A DNA stretch of 64,000 bases from an uncultured Clostridia bacterium (GTDB lineage Bacteria; Bacillota; Clostridia; Lachnospirales; Lachnospiraceae). The stretch spans positions 62,001-126,000 of the forward strand of contig CAOKVX010000005.1 in assembly GCA_948472945.1 (NCBI GenBank), written 5' to 3'. Made by a program: the position numbers and the translations under genes. This document shows positions 30,292 through 40,491 of the stretch, piece by piece (position 1 is the first letter of the stretch; every line of letters starts with the position of its first letter). The notes under the pieces were generated by a model. The model worked only from the letters and a program-made list of their open reading frames with translations, was not told where the DNA came from and did not search any database.

Positions 30292-31454
30292 GAATTGTTA
30301 TCACTTTCGTTAGAATCATATTCTTCATCCGGAAAATCGTCTTCGTCATCAATATTGTCGTCCGCATCATCTTCAGGTGAATCCGTCTCATTCACGTTTA
30401 TATTATCTTCCTTTTGTAGAAATCTTTTTCTTGCGTCATCTATAATATTAATCAGCTTAACAATGTATTTGTTTTTTGAATAGGAATCGTCTATATCTAC
30501 TACATATTCGTTTGTATCTACAGGAACTTTTCCGTACACCAAACCTGCAATCCTGAAGTTACCCTCAGAGGTATTTTTAAGAAAAAGAATATATTCTTTT
30601 TTATTAATCATACTCTTATACCCGCCTACGTGTATAACCTTTTCCTCTTTTGAATTATATTTGATGCCTTCGTTTACCAATATCTTATCTTCAATATCGT
30701 CACCTATGTTGTCAACGAGAAGACTATTTACCTTAAATTCAGCTACAAGGTTATATACATCCTTGTCCTCAGAAGATTCCAGTATTGACTGCGTCTTAAC
30801 TCCTCTGACAATATAATCACTGTCGTCAACCATTTCATCCACACTTTTATATTTTACAACAAAACTGTCCATATCAATCTCAGACGTTGAATCCGAAATA
30901 AGCTCATCAACATCCGACGACGGCATTGATTCGTATTCATCGATTTCATTATCACCCGATGCAACATTTTCATTTGACGGACGGCCTGCCGGTTTATCTT
31001 TATCCGATTTTTTAGGTTTATCTTTAATCTTGTCTTTATCCTTTTTCTCCTTGTCCTCGGACTCGCCGTCATAATCGGCGTCGGGCTCACCGGAATACTC
31101 TTCCAAAATCCCGCTTTCATCGTCAAATGAAGTTTCATAGTCGTCAATTAACGCTATTTTGTGATTTTTCATATTAAAATTGTCAAAGAAAAATGTACGC
31201 GCCGCTATCGCGATAGTTCCGACCATGAATGCAAGGCAGGCAGCGGCGGCAACAAACACGTATTTATTCATCCTGAAATGTTTTTTGCACTTTACGCCTG
31301 TCTTTTTATAGACCATGTTTTTTATCCTCGAATAGTCAAGCATGCTCTCGCCGTCCTTACTGTCCGACGGTTGACTAACATCGATATCCCCAATCAGAGA
31401 TTCGGCTTCACTGTATTCAAGACTGTCTAATACCTTTTTAATTTTATCTTCCAT
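30288..31454 (-). CDS. Membrane-anchored putative anti-sigma factor/regulator
   Basis: Single TM 'YVFVAAAACLAFMVGTIAIAA' after a cytoplasmic N-terminus, acidic extracytoplasmic region; directly downstream of a sigma-70 family gene. Confidence 0.6.
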   Translation of the reverse strand: MEDKIKKVLDSLEYSEAESLIGDIDVSQPSDSKDGESMLDYSRIKNMVYKKTGVKCKKHFRMNKYVFVAAAACLAFMVGTIAIAARTFFFDNFNMKNHKIALIDDYETSFDDESGILEEYSGEPDADYDGESEDKEKKDKDKIKDKPKKSDKDKPAGRPSNENVASGDNEIDEYESMPSSDVDELISDSTSEIDMDSFVVKYKSVDEMVDDSDYIVRGVKTQSILESSEDKDVYNLVAEFKVNSLLVDNIGDDIEDKILVNEGIKYNSKEEKVIHVGGYKSMINKKEYILFLKNTSEGNFRIAGLVYGKVPVDTNEYVVDIDDSYSKNKYIVKLINIIDDARKRFLQKEDNINVNETDSPEDDADDNIDDEDDFPDEEYDSNESDNNS

Positions 31455-31465
31455 CTCTAAACCTC

Positions 31466-32020
31466 CTAACCGATGTCGATATATTCTCTTAATTTTCTTA
31501 ATGCCCTTGATGCCCTTGTATCTATTGCGCTTATCGTCATTGATAACCTCTGTGATATCTGCCTCGTGGTCTCGCCGAAATAATATTTTCTTATTATTAT
31601 TTCACTGTCAGGCTCTCCCAGTTCTTTAATAGCGTTTATCAGCTTTTTCTTCAATTCTTTGTTTATATAGTCATTTTCAACATCCATGTTATCTGCGACT
31701 TCATAATATGATTCATCATCATCAATATACATATATCCGAACTCTCTTTTTTTCTTCCTGAATATATCAATTGCCCTTCTCTTTGCTATGACACATATTA
31801 AAGTTTTAATGCTTCCTTTATCAGAAGCGTACTTTTCAATATTATTGTAAAAGTCAACAAAGACTTCACTGACACAGGATTCCATCTCATAATCATCACA
31901 AACTGCCGCAAGTTTATCCCTTACTACCGTACATATTAGACCCATATATTTGTCCATAAGTATTTTAAGACCTCTGTTGGGGTCATTTTTTATGAGTTCA
32001 ACCAATTCATTATCCTGCAC
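31466..32020 (-). CDS. RNA polymerase sigma factor, sigma-70 family
   Basis: 'SDKGSIKTLICVIAKRRAIDIFRKKKRE' region 2, 'DSEIIIRKYYFGETTRQISQRLSMTISAIDTRASRALRKLREYI' region 4. Confidence 0.9.
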   Translation of the reverse strand: MQDNELVELIKNDPNRGLKILMDKYMGLICTVVRDKLAAVCDDYEMESCVSEVFVDFYNNIEKYASDKGSIKTLICVIAKRRAIDIFRKKKREFGYMYIDDDESYYEVADNMDVENDYINKELKKKLINAIKELGEPDSEIIIRKYYFGETTRQISQRLSMTISAIDTRASRALRKLREYIDIG

Positions 32021-32142
32021 TCATTTAACCTCCTAAGCAAGATATATAATTCATATTATCTTTTGAATAACATAAAAACAAAACAGAATCGTATAGAGAC
32101 TGTTACTATTATTTCGTAACAAATTATATTATCTTGCAGTTT

Positions 32143-33414
32143 TTATAATTTTTCTTCAAATATAATTAAAGCTTTCTTTAACAGCCAATTTTTATTGTTA
32201 TATGACGGCTTCTCCAAAATTTCGTCAAGCAGGGCGCTAAGAACGTCCCCCATAATCTTTCCTTTAGGGATGCCTGCATCAAATAAATCATTGCCTGTAA
32301 TCTCAAGCTGCCTGATTGTAAGCGCGTCGCCGTCATTTATTATTTCACTAAACATTTTTTTTGAATTATTATCGATTGCCTGCATATATTCGGCATACTC
32401 TGAACCAAATGAACAGTGATACGCCTCCCTTAATATAAACAGAATCTCCATTATATCTACTCCAGCTTTGCTTACAAATCTCCTGAATTCAGTCTTTGTC
32501 ATGTCAAAATCACAGTTGCAATACCTTGTAAGCCTGTCAACAAAACCTATAGAGTAATTGTCAAATTTCATCCGCTGCATTATTTCTCCGGCATTCGGCG
32601 TCTCGGAAAGGAGAGCCGCAAAGCAAAGTATCTTATGCTCCCTTGCGCCCACTTTACCGCACAGCCTGTTGACTTCTTTGATAACGCGTATTACTCTTTC
32701 CGCCCTCTCTGGTTCATGCGCAATTTCATCCCACTCCGGAAGAAATACTTTTGTAAGACCAGTTTTTTTTGCAAGTATCATCCTGTCGGGACCATCCGAC
32801 ATTATTAATTTTGTAATCTCAACACGTATTCGTTCAGCGCTTATATTTTTTATATCTGACGCAGTATCTGATATTGCGTTCAGCGTATTTTGTTCTATTT
32901 GAAAATTGAGCTGTCCGGCAAACCTTACCGCCCTCAAAGTCCTAAGGGCATCCTCTGAAAATCTTTCATGCGGATTGCCGACACATCTTATTATTCTGTT
33001 TTCAAGGTCTTTAATGCCGTCAAACATATCAATAATTCCGGTTCGCGGGCTGTAGGCCATAGCGTTAATCGTAAAGTCACGCCGCTTCAAATCCTCAGAC
33101 AAAAAAGACGTGAATTCGACATTACTTGGATGCCTGTTATCCTCATACTCACCGTCAATCCTGAAAGTAGTCGTCTCATAACTGCACCCGCCCATGCGTA
33201 TTGTGACAGTACCATGCTGTATTCCCGTATCTATAATCTTATCAAATAATTCTTTCATCTGACCGGGTGTGGCGGACGTTGTAATATCCCAGTCCTCCGG
33301 AATTCTTCCTATTATAGAATCCCTCACACATCCTCCGACAACATACGCCTCATAACCGTTCTTCTCAAATTTATCTATTATCGCCGCCGCATCTTCAGGA
33401 ATATCCATCTTCAT
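32143..33414 (-). CDS. cca: CCA tRNA nucleotidyltransferase
   Basis: 'GYEAYVVGGCVRDSIIGRIPEDWDITTSATPGQM', 'RRDFTINAMAYSP', 'SEDALRTLRAVRFAGQL'. Confidence 0.93.
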   Translation of the reverse strand: MKMDIPEDAAAIIDKFEKNGYEAYVVGGCVRDSIIGRIPEDWDITTSATPGQMKELFDKIIDTGIQHGTVTIRMGGCSYETTTFRIDGEYEDNRHPSNVEFTSFLSEDLKRRDFTINAMAYSPRTGIIDMFDGIKDLENRIIRCVGNPHERFSEDALRTLRAVRFAGQLNFQIEQNTLNAISDTASDIKNISAERIRVEITKLIMSDGPDRMILAKKTGLTKVFLPEWDEIAHEPERAERVIRVIKEVNRLCGKVGAREHKILCFAALLSETPNAGEIMQRMKFDNYSIGFVDRLTRYCNCDFDMTKTEFRRFVSKAGVDIMEILFILREAYHCSFGSEYAEYMQAIDNNSKKMFSEIINDGDALTIRQLEITGNDLFDAGIPKGKIMGDVLSALLDEILEKPSYNNKNWLLKKALIIFEEKL

Positions 33415-33469
33415 ATTATTTCTCCTTTAAACTTAACATATTAACTTAAATTTAACTGCAAAATTTAAG

Positions 33470-34015
33470 TTAATATTCAAGAAAAATACCCGAAACTGCC
33501 GCCGCGGCAATATATACCAGCGGATGCAGTTTGAACTTTCTTATCGCAAAAAATAGCAGAGCGCACGCTGCAAGAGCTATATAATTAACGGAAAACTCTC
33601 TTGAATCATTTATAAGAGTCGTTCGCATAACAGCCACGCCGGCAACTGCAATAAGCGCTGTTGACGCCGGACGTATACCATAAAATATATACTGTATTAT
33701 CTTTGACTCTTTAAACTTTGTAAGAATTGTTGAAATAAACTCTATTATTATTATGGAAGGAATTATAAGCGCCATTGTAGCTATAATTCCACCTAATACC
33801 CCTGCAGTCTGAAATCCTACAAACGTACTCATATTTATTCCAATCGGTCCCGGTGTAGACTCGGAAACTGCAATCATATTACTTATATCCTGAGTTGTAA
33901 ACCATCCTGTCTTCTCCGATATCTCATGCAGGAACGGGAGGGTCGCAAGTCCTCCGCCTATAGCAAATAGACCTGTCTTAAAAAATTCATAAAACAGCTG
34001 TAAATATATCATCAC
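33470..34015 (-). CDS. Chromate transporter (short-chain CHR, subunit 2)
   Basis: 'FFKTGLFAIGGGLATLPFLHEI', 'MIAVSESTPGPIGINMSTFVGFQTAG'. Confidence 0.92.
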   Translation of the reverse strand: MMIYLQLFYEFFKTGLFAIGGGLATLPFLHEISEKTGWFTTQDISNMIAVSESTPGPIGINMSTFVGFQTAGVLGGIIATMALIIPSIIIIEFISTILTKFKESKIIQYIFYGIRPASTALIAVAGVAVMRTTLINDSREFSVNYIALAACALLFFAIRKFKLHPLVYIAAAAVSGIFLEY

Positions 34016-34569
34016 TACATCCTCCCCTCTTTTCTGTTTTTAAGTATGCTTATAAGTATACCGAGCACACCCGCGCCTATAATAACAAATATAGTCGATA
34101 TTCCCGAAAACTGTGCCGCAAAAAAAGCAAGCAGAAATACCAGAACACAATATTTGTCGGAAAGAGATTTTTTTCCAAGCTTTATTACAGCGTCAAGAAT
34201 AAGAGCGCACACACATACCTGTATTCCCTTAAGTGCATTTTGTACAACCTCCAAATCCGTAAAATTTCTGATAAACGCAGCTATAATCATTATTATGACA
34301 AGAGATGGGAATACCAGTCCAAGCGTGGCAACAATTCCCCCTATTACGCCCGCCGCCTTAAACCCTACAAACGTCGCTGTATTGACCGCTATAATTCCGG
34401 GCGTGCATTGGCCTATGGCAAAATAATCTATAAGTTCCTCCTCGGTCGCCCATTTATTTTTTTCTACAATCTCCTTTTGCAGCATCGGAAGCATAGCGTA
34501 GCCTCCTCCAAATGTAAGGCATCCTACTTTTGCAAATGCAACAAACATTTTTATAAGTGTTTTTAACAT
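34015..34569 (-). CDS. Chromate transporter (short-chain CHR, subunit 1)
   Basis: 'FAKVGCLTFGGGYAMLPMLQKEIVEK', 'FAIGQCTPGIIAVNTATFVGFKAAG'; one-base overlap with next gene. Confidence 0.92.
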   Translation of the reverse strand: MLKTLIKMFVAFAKVGCLTFGGGYAMLPMLQKEIVEKNKWATEEELIDYFAIGQCTPGIIAVNTATFVGFKAAGVIGGIVATLGLVFPSLVIIMIIAAFIRNFTDLEVVQNALKGIQVCVCALILDAVIKLGKKSLSDKYCVLVFLLAFFAAQFSGISTIFVIIGAGVLGILISILKNRKEGRM

Positions 34570-34817
34570 TAATATCCTTCTTTCCAAATTATTTTTAAAT
34601 GTAATTATCGTAATTTTAAACCACTTTAAAAACCTGTGCGGCTTAGCGGCCCGCCCTGCGGCGTATAAAATTTTGCTGTTACAATATTATCACTTTTTAT
34701 CAAATTTGTCATTTATATTTATTATTATTATTGACAAACTAAAAATAAAGATTTACATTTAGTTAAACAGTAGTACAAAATTTTTTCTTTTACATATTAT
34801 ACTATAAGGAGGTTTCT

Positions 34818-35360
34818 ATGGGAAAATCAAAATACGCAGGTACACAAACAGAAAAGAATCTTGAGACTGCTTTTGCCGGAGAATCTCAGGCAAGAAACAA
34901 ATATACATATTTTGCATCTGTTGCAAAAAAAGAAGGGTATGAGCAGATATCATCTCTTTTCCTAAAGACGGCTGACAATGAAAAGGAACATGCAAAAATG
35001 TGGTTCAAGGAATTGCAGGGAATTGGTAATACCGTAGAAAATTTAACGGCGGCCGCTGACGGGGAAAATTACGAATGGACAGATATGTACGAAGATTTTG
35101 CTAAAACGGCGGAAAAAGAAGGATTTACTGAGCTTGCCGCAAAATTCCGGCTTGTCGGTGAAATTGAAAAGCATCATGAAGAGCGATACCGCGCCCTCTT
35201 AAAAAATGTTGAGACGGCCAAGGTTTTTGAAAAGAGCGAGGTTAAAGTTTGGGAATGCCGAAACTGCGGACATATAGTTGTTGGATTAAACGCTCCGGAA
35301 GTTTGTCCGACATGCAGTCACCCTCAAAGCTATTTTGAGGTTCATGCTGAAAATTATTAA
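34818..35360 (+). CDS. Rubrerythrin
   Basis: '[18 protein letters not shown]', '[12 protein letters not shown]', C-terminal rubredoxin '[31 protein letters not shown]'. Confidence 0.96.
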   Translation: MGKSKYAGTQTEKNLETAFAGESQARNKYTYFASVAKKEGYEQISSLFLKTADNEKEHAKMWFKELQGIGNTVENLTAAADGENYEWTDMYEDFAKTAEKEGFTELAAKFRLVGEIEKHHEERYRALLKNVETAKVFEKSEVKVWECRNCGHIVVGLNAPEVCPTCSHPQSYFEVHAENY

Positions 35361-35434
35361 ACAAATACCATCAGTTTCCGTACTGCTTCATGCGGGAACA
35401 GCGGCTCATTATAAAATTTGGAGGTTGTTTTTAA

Positions 35435-35704
35435 ATGAAATATATATATAAAACTAAGGGAACATGCTCATCAAGCATTGAGTTTGATATCAACGGCGAT
35501 GTTGTTACAAACGTAGTTTTCCAAGGAGGCTGCGACGGTAACCTCAAGGCAATTCCAAAGCTTGTGGACGGAATGACCGTCGATTACATTGAAAAGAAAG
35601 TAAAAGGCATCAAATGCGGTTTTAAAAACACTTCATGTGCAGACCAGCTTGCAAGCGCTGTGCGCGAAGCTTATGATTCATTACATCAGACAGATACCCC
35701 GTAA
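35435..35704 (+). CDS. TIGR03905 family TSCPD domain-containing protein
   Basis: 'YKTKGTCSSSIEFDINGDVVTNVVFQGGCDGNLKAIPKLVDGM...CGFKNTSCADQLASAVREA'. Confidence 0.9.
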   Translation: MKYIYKTKGTCSSSIEFDINGDVVTNVVFQGGCDGNLKAIPKLVDGMTVDYIEKKVKGIKCGFKNTSCADQLASAVREAYDSLHQTDTP

Positions 35705-35719
35705 ATGCGGGGTATTTTT
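35694..35719 (+). terminator. Rho-independent terminator of the TSCPD gene
   Basis: ATACCCCG TAAATG CGGGGTAT TTTT. Confidence 0.85.
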
Positions 35720-35722
35720 GTG

Positions 35723-35741
35723 TTAGCTCAACGGCGCCAAT
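35723..35741. repeat. Second copy of 19-bp TTAGCTCAACGGCGCCAAT
   Basis: Exact match to 30252-30270. Confidence 0.85.
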
Positions 35742-35745
35742 GCTT

Positions 35746-36813
35746 TTAATCATCTGTCACCTCAACATGCTGACACTTTTCTTTGCACGCCGATAAATAT
35801 ATGTTTTGTATCGCAACCATACCAACCGGTCCAAGAATTATTCCGGCAATTCCAAACAACTGTATACCTATATAAAAAGAAATAAAAGTATATATTGGAC
35901 GCATACCTGTCTTCTGACCCATTATTTTTGGTTCTAAAACTTCCCTTGCAATAAGACATATTACATATACCGTGACGATGATCGCAGCTTTAGAATAATC
36001 CTGCATAAAAATATACACGACTCCCCAGGGTACAAGTATGCTCCCGCTACCCAAAATTGGCAACGCATCTACAACTGCAATCAAAACGCCAATCAGCAGG
36101 GCATAAGGGTTTCCTATAAGAAATAATCCTGCCGCACATACAACTGTAATTATTGCGGCAATTATAAACTGTGTCTTTATAAATGCCCACATTGTGCTTC
36201 TAAGGCATTCAATAACCGGCGCAAACCTATTTGCTATAAACGAATTTTTGTAATCTGAAACAACATTTTTATAGTCCTCCATTATTAGCGCCGTGGCAAT
36301 AAATATAAATAAAATAACAATCATCATCTTGCCCGTTCCAAGACAAACTCCCCAAACTCTCTGTGTCAATGCAGGCATTATTTTATCGCTCCAATTGTCT
36401 CCCACATATTCCGATACAGATATTATAATACTGTATATCTTTCCGCCCTTAATGCCAAGCCACTCGTCGCAGCAGTAACATATTCTGGTCGCCTCATCAA
36501 TCACTCTGGCTTTTATGAAAGGATAATTGATTGCCAAACTCTTTGCCTGCATGAAAATGTAGTATATTATAATACCTAAAACAACCGTTATTATAGTCAC
36601 AAATATTAAAACAAGAATTATAGAACCTATCTTATATGGAATTTTTATCTTTTTCTTTATATATATTGCAATCGGATTGAGAATCCCGGCAAGAACTGCA
36701 GCCAGTAAAAAAGGAATTACTAAAGGTAAAAGATATTTGAATATCAGATAAACCCCTAAAGCAATTCCTGAAAGATATAGTATTCTCTTCAACAATAATT
36801 TATCTATCTTCAT
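35746..36813 (-). CDS. ytvI: AI-2E family transporter / sporulation integral membrane protein YtvI-like
   Basis: 'FKYLLPLVIPFLLAAVLAGILNPIAIYI', 'VDALPILGSGSILVPWGVVYIF', 'EPKIMGQKTGMRPIYTFISFYIGIQLFGIAGIILGPVG'. Confidence 0.82.
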   Translation of the reverse strand: MKIDKLLLKRILYLSGIALGVYLIFKYLLPLVIPFLLAAVLAGILNPIAIYIKKKIKIPYKIGSIILVLIFVTIITVVLGIIIYYIFMQAKSLAINYPFIKARVIDEATRICYCCDEWLGIKGGKIYSIIISVSEYVGDNWSDKIMPALTQRVWGVCLGTGKMMIVILFIFIATALIMEDYKNVVSDYKNSFIANRFAPVIECLRSTMWAFIKTQFIIAAIITVVCAAGLFLIGNPYALLIGVLIAVVDALPILGSGSILVPWGVVYIFMQDYSKAAIIVTVYVICLIAREVLEPKIMGQKTGMRPIYTFISFYIGIQLFGIAGIILGPVGMVAIQNIYLSACKEKCQHVEVTDD

Positions 36814-36874
36814 AAGCGTCCCCTGCACATAATATTCTTATATAATTATCTGCAAAAGATGCCTATAAAATACA

Positions 36875-37567
36875 TCACGACATCTTAAATCTGTAACCTA
36901 CTCCCCAGATTGTTTCAATATACTGTGGCTTGGATGTATCCGCCTCAACCTTTTCCCTTATTTTTTTAATGTGTACTGTCACAGTAGCAACATCACCTAC
37001 CGACTCCATTCCCCATATCTTTTGGAACAGCTCCTCCTTTGTGAATACATGGTTTGGATTCTGGGCAAGAAATGTAAGCAGGTCAAATTCTTTCGTCGTA
37101 AATATCTTTTCCTCGTTGTCAACAAATACGCGTCTTGCAGTTTTGTCAATACGAATTCCCCTTATTTCGATACACTCGTTATCATTCGAGTTACTTCCGA
37201 CAAGCCTGTTGTACCTCGAAAGATGTGCTTTAACCCTTGCTACAAGTTCACTAGGACTAAACGGTTTTGTTATATAATCGTCGGCGCCCATTCCGAGACC
37301 CCGAATTTTATCAATATCATCATTTTTGGATGATACCATAATAATTGGCATATCCTTTTTTTCACGAACCTTTCTACATATATCAAACCCGTCTATACCG
37401 GGCAGCAATAAATCAAGTATAAGCATATCATAGTCGCCGTCTAACGCTTTCCTTACGCCAGTTTCTCCGTCTGTCTCAACTTCAACTTGAAAATCACTTA
37501 ACTCAAGGTAATCCTTTTCCAGCTCTGCAATAGCTAACTCATCTTCAATAATCAGAATCTTATTCAT
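36875..37567 (-). CDS. OmpR/PhoB-family response regulator (orphan here)
   Basis: Receiver 'ILIIEDELAIAELEKDYLEL...DMLILDLLLPGIDGFDICRKVR...DYITKPFSPSELVARVKAH' plus winged-helix 'KEFDLLTFLAQNPNHVFTKEELFQKIWG'. Confidence 0.93.
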   Translation of the reverse strand: MNKILIIEDELAIAELEKDYLELSDFQVEVETDGETGVRKALDGDYDMLILDLLLPGIDGFDICRKVREKKDMPIIMVSSKNDDIDKIRGLGMGADDYITKPFSPSELVARVKAHLSRYNRLVGSNSNDNECIEIRGIRIDKTARRVFVDNEEKIFTTKEFDLLTFLAQNPNHVFTKEELFQKIWGMESVGDVATVTVHIKKIREKVEADTSKPQYIETIWGVGYRFKMS

Positions 37568-37747
37568 AAATCTCTTCCACCTATCTTTCTTTACCAAAAC
37601 AACATTTTATATAATTAATATTCTTTTGTTTAATTTTTTCTTTAATTTCTCATTGAAATGTTAGTATATTGTATATTATAATATATATGATTAAAAATTT
37701 CAAATGAAATATAAAAAAAATATAATATTTATTTACTTATTCATTAC

Positions 37748-37776
37748 TTGACGTATCAAAGAAAATATAGTATTCT
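37748..37776 (+). promoter_or_regulatory. Candidate promoter for SAM riboswitch-metK
   Basis: TTGACG (37748-37753), 17-bp spacer, TATTCT (37771-37776). Confidence 0.5.
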
Positions 37777-37792
37777 TGTTTTTAGAAACATT

Positions 37793-37888
37793 TCTCTTAT
37801 TACGAGTGGTGGAGAGTTAAGGCTCAACGAAACCCGGCAACCCCGTAAGGAAGGTGCTAATCTAAGCGATTAATCGAACAATAAGAGG
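37793..37888 (+). ncRNA. SAM-I (S-box) riboswitch
   Basis: P1 CTCTTAT...ATAAGAG; 'GAGTGGTGGAGAG...GAAACCCGGCAACC...AAGGTGCTAA' S-box core; upstream of metK. Confidence 0.93.
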
Positions 37889-37911
37889 ATTTGTATATAT
37901 AATTTATGCAG

Positions 37912-37935
37912 GTCCGTATATTTACGGGCTTTTTT
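37912..37935 (+). terminator. Riboswitch expression-platform terminator
   Basis: GTCCGTA TATT TACGGGC TTTTTT downstream of the SAM aptamer. Confidence 0.8.
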
Positions 37936-38017
37936 CATTTGAGATAATCATTTTTATTGAAAATGGACATTTTGTAATTTTATAGTTTATTTTTTATTAT
38001 ACAAGGAGGATTAAAAA

Positions 38018-39196
38018 ATGACAGAGAAGAAACTTTTTACTTCTGAATCGGTAACTGAAGGACACCCTGATAAAATCTGCGACCAGATTTCAGATGCAAT
38101 TCTTGATGAAATGATGAGACAGGACCCAATGAGCCGCGTTGCGTGCGAGACTGCGATAACAACAGGCCTTGTCCTTGTAATGGGTGAAATTACATCAAAA
38201 GCTAACGTAGACATACAGAAAACGGTAAGAGAAACCATTAATGAAATTGGTTACAATCACTCCGATTACGGTTTTGACTGCAACACCTGCGGAGTAATGG
38301 TTGCGCTTGACAAACAATCGGAAGATATCGCACTCGGTGTTGACAATTCCCTTGAATCAAAACAGACTGTCTCTGACACGCAGTTTGGAGCCGGCGACCA
38401 GGGCATGATGTTCGGCTATGCGACAGACGAGACAGAGGAGTATATGCCGTATCCTATTTCTCTCGCCCACAGACTTACAAAAAAGCTCACCGAAGTGAGA
38501 AAAGACGGTACTCTTACATATCTTCGTCCTGATGGTAAGAGTCAGGTTACCGTTGAATATGATGATGCCGGAAAACCTATACGTATCGACGCTGTTGTAA
38601 TATCAACACAGCACGATGAAAATGTAACGCAGGAGCAGATTCATACAGACATCCGCAGGCATGTAATTGACGCAGTACTACCTGAAAACCTTGTTGACGA
38701 GGATACAAAATATTTTATTAATCCTACCGGAAGGTTTGTTATCGGCGGACCTAACGGGGACAGCGGACTCACCGGACGAAAGATAATTGTTGACACATAC
38801 GGCGGATATGCACGCCACGGCGGAGGAGCTTTTTCCGGAAAAGACTGTACGAAAGTAGACCGCTCGGCAGCGTACGCCGCTCGTTATGTTGCAAAAAATA
38901 TTGTAGCTGCAGGCCTTGCAAACAGATGTGAGATACAGTTATCATATGCTATAGGAGTAGCTCACCCAACTTCAATAATGGTTGATACATTTGGAACAGG
39001 TAAACTTCCTGACGATGAACTTGTAGCTATTATAAGGGAAAACATTGACCTTACACCTTCCGGTATAATTAAAATGTTAGACCTTAGGCGTCCTATTTAT
39101 AAGCAGACAGCATCATACGGTCACTTTGGACGTACTGAACTTGACCTTCCGTGGGAAAATACTGATAAAGCTGAAATATTTAAAAAATATATTTGA
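38018..39196 (+). CDS. metK: S-adenosylmethionine synthetase
   Basis: '[25 protein letters not shown]', '[12 protein letters not shown]', '[23 protein letters not shown]'. Confidence 0.97.
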   Translation: MTEKKLFTSESVTEGHPDKICDQISDAILDEMMRQDPMSRVACETAITTGLVLVMGEITSKANVDIQKTVRETINEIGYNHSDYGFDCNTCGVMVALDKQSEDIALGVDNSLESKQTVSDTQFGAGDQGMMFGYATDETEEYMPYPISLAHRLTKKLTEVRKDGTLTYLRPDGKSQVTVEYDDAGKPIRIDAVVISTQHDENVTQEQIHTDIRRHVIDAVLPENLVDEDTKYFINPTGRFVIGGPNGDSGLTGRKIIVDTYGGYARHGGGAFSGKDCTKVDRSAAYAARYVAKNIVAAGLANRCEIQLSYAIGVAHPTSIMVDTFGTGKLPDDELVAIIRENIDLTPSGIIKMLDLRRPIYKQTASYGHFGRTELDLPWENTDKAEIFKKYI

Positions 39197-39334
39197 TTAT
39201 TTTGTTAATTTGATATATATTATGATGTACAGGTTTGTTACATCTGCGCAGCAATGCGTTGATATTTGTTAGGGTTAAAATATCTTTGATTTTGACCTCA
39301 CTATATTATAATTATTAAGAAGAAGGAGGTTTCC

Positions 39335-40216
39335 ATGCACAGATATCTCAGGGCAGTTGGATTCAGCAATGTTAATTCACGAAAAGATTTTGAAAAGATT
39401 CTGGGTATTATTATGGAATCTCCTACTTCTAAACATACTTTACCGCTTGAGCACAAACACAGATTAGTCCAATTTAATAAAGATTTTATGGACGGTCTTG
39501 GTATATCGGTTGTTGGAGAATATGATGAAAAGGGATTTTTTTATCTTAACTATTATACTCCCTACGCAACAAGCAATATTGTATCATCGAAAGAAACTGT
39601 CATGATTAACAAGCGCGTCGATACCGACGCATATACCGGAATGTGCGATGACATGCGTCTCGGCGTTTCCCTTATATTCTATCTTCAGAATATTATTGAC
39701 TACAAAAAGAGCAGCATAAAGGAAAATACAGGGCGTATTGTCAACATATGTCTCTCGTCACTATCTATAGAGGGAAAGGTTTTACTTGGATTATCCAATG
39801 ACAGAGTTTCTGATAAAAATTTAACACAAGAGACGAGACGCCGAAATAAGCTGATAGCCGAAGCAAAGAACGGCAATCAGGAGGCCATAGACAGTCTTAC
39901 GATAGATGAACTTGATGTATACGCCTCAGTCATGAAACGTGTAAAGTATGAGGATATATATTCAATTGTTGAGAATTCATTTATCCCTTACGGCTCTGAA
40001 TCCGATAATTACACACTTATAGGTACAATTATCAATTGGAGTATGATTACTAATGAGTTTACAAAGGAGAATATTTACTGTCTTATTGTCAATTGTAATG
40101 ATTTAATTTTTCCTGTATATATAAATGAACTGGACCTTATAGGAGAGCCGATGATAGGAAGAAGGTTCAAGGGTAACATATGGATGCTCGGACATATTGA
40201 CTTTTCTGAAATATAA
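39335..40216 (+). CDS. DUF3881-like uncharacterised protein
   Basis: 'MHRYLRAVGFSNVNSRKDFEKILGIIMESPTSK'; family assignment from memory. Confidence 0.7.
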   Translation: MHRYLRAVGFSNVNSRKDFEKILGIIMESPTSKHTLPLEHKHRLVQFNKDFMDGLGISVVGEYDEKGFFYLNYYTPYATSNIVSSKETVMINKRVDTDAYTGMCDDMRLGVSLIFYLQNIIDYKKSSIKENTGRIVNICLSSLSIEGKVLLGLSNDRVSDKNLTQETRRRNKLIAEAKNGNQEAIDSLTIDELDVYASVMKRVKYEDIYSIVENSFIPYGSESDNYTLIGTIINWSMITNEFTKENIYCLIVNCNDLIFPVYINELDLIGEPMIGRRFKGNIWMLGHIDFSEI

Positions 40217-40280
40217 TGTTATTATATCTTTTGATGGAATAAATTTGGAGATAGCGCTTAATAATGTTGCTGTTTCACAT

Positions 40281-40354
40281 GTCGCTATAGCTCAGCTGGA
40301 TAGAGCGACCGCCTCCTAAGCGGTAGGCCGGAGGTTCAAATCCTCTTAGCGACG
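40281..40354 (+). tRNA. tRNA-Arg(CCT)
   Basis: Cloverleaf: GTCGCTA...TAGCGAC acceptor, CTCAGCTGGATAGAG D-arm, anticodon loop CTCCTAA, TTCAAAT T-loop. Confidence 0.96.
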
Positions 40355-40356
40355 CT

Positions 40357-40404
40357 GAAAAAAGACCGAAAATATTTTATATAATATTTTCGGTCTTTTT
40401 TATT
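40357..40404 (+). terminator. tRNA-Arg terminator
   Basis: AAAAAAGACCGAAAATATT...AATATTTTCGGTCTTTTTT. Confidence 0.85.
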
Positions 40405-40491
40405 GTATAATATTAATTACTTCTTAATTGATTACGTCTTAATTTTTTATTATCGTTACACATGATACAAAATAAGTTATATTAAAGAACT

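Noticed and set aside
40271-40286. Possible extra parS (tgtttcacatgtcgct) upstream of tRNA-Arg
   Set aside because: Only the left half matches; the central CACGTG and right arm are lost.
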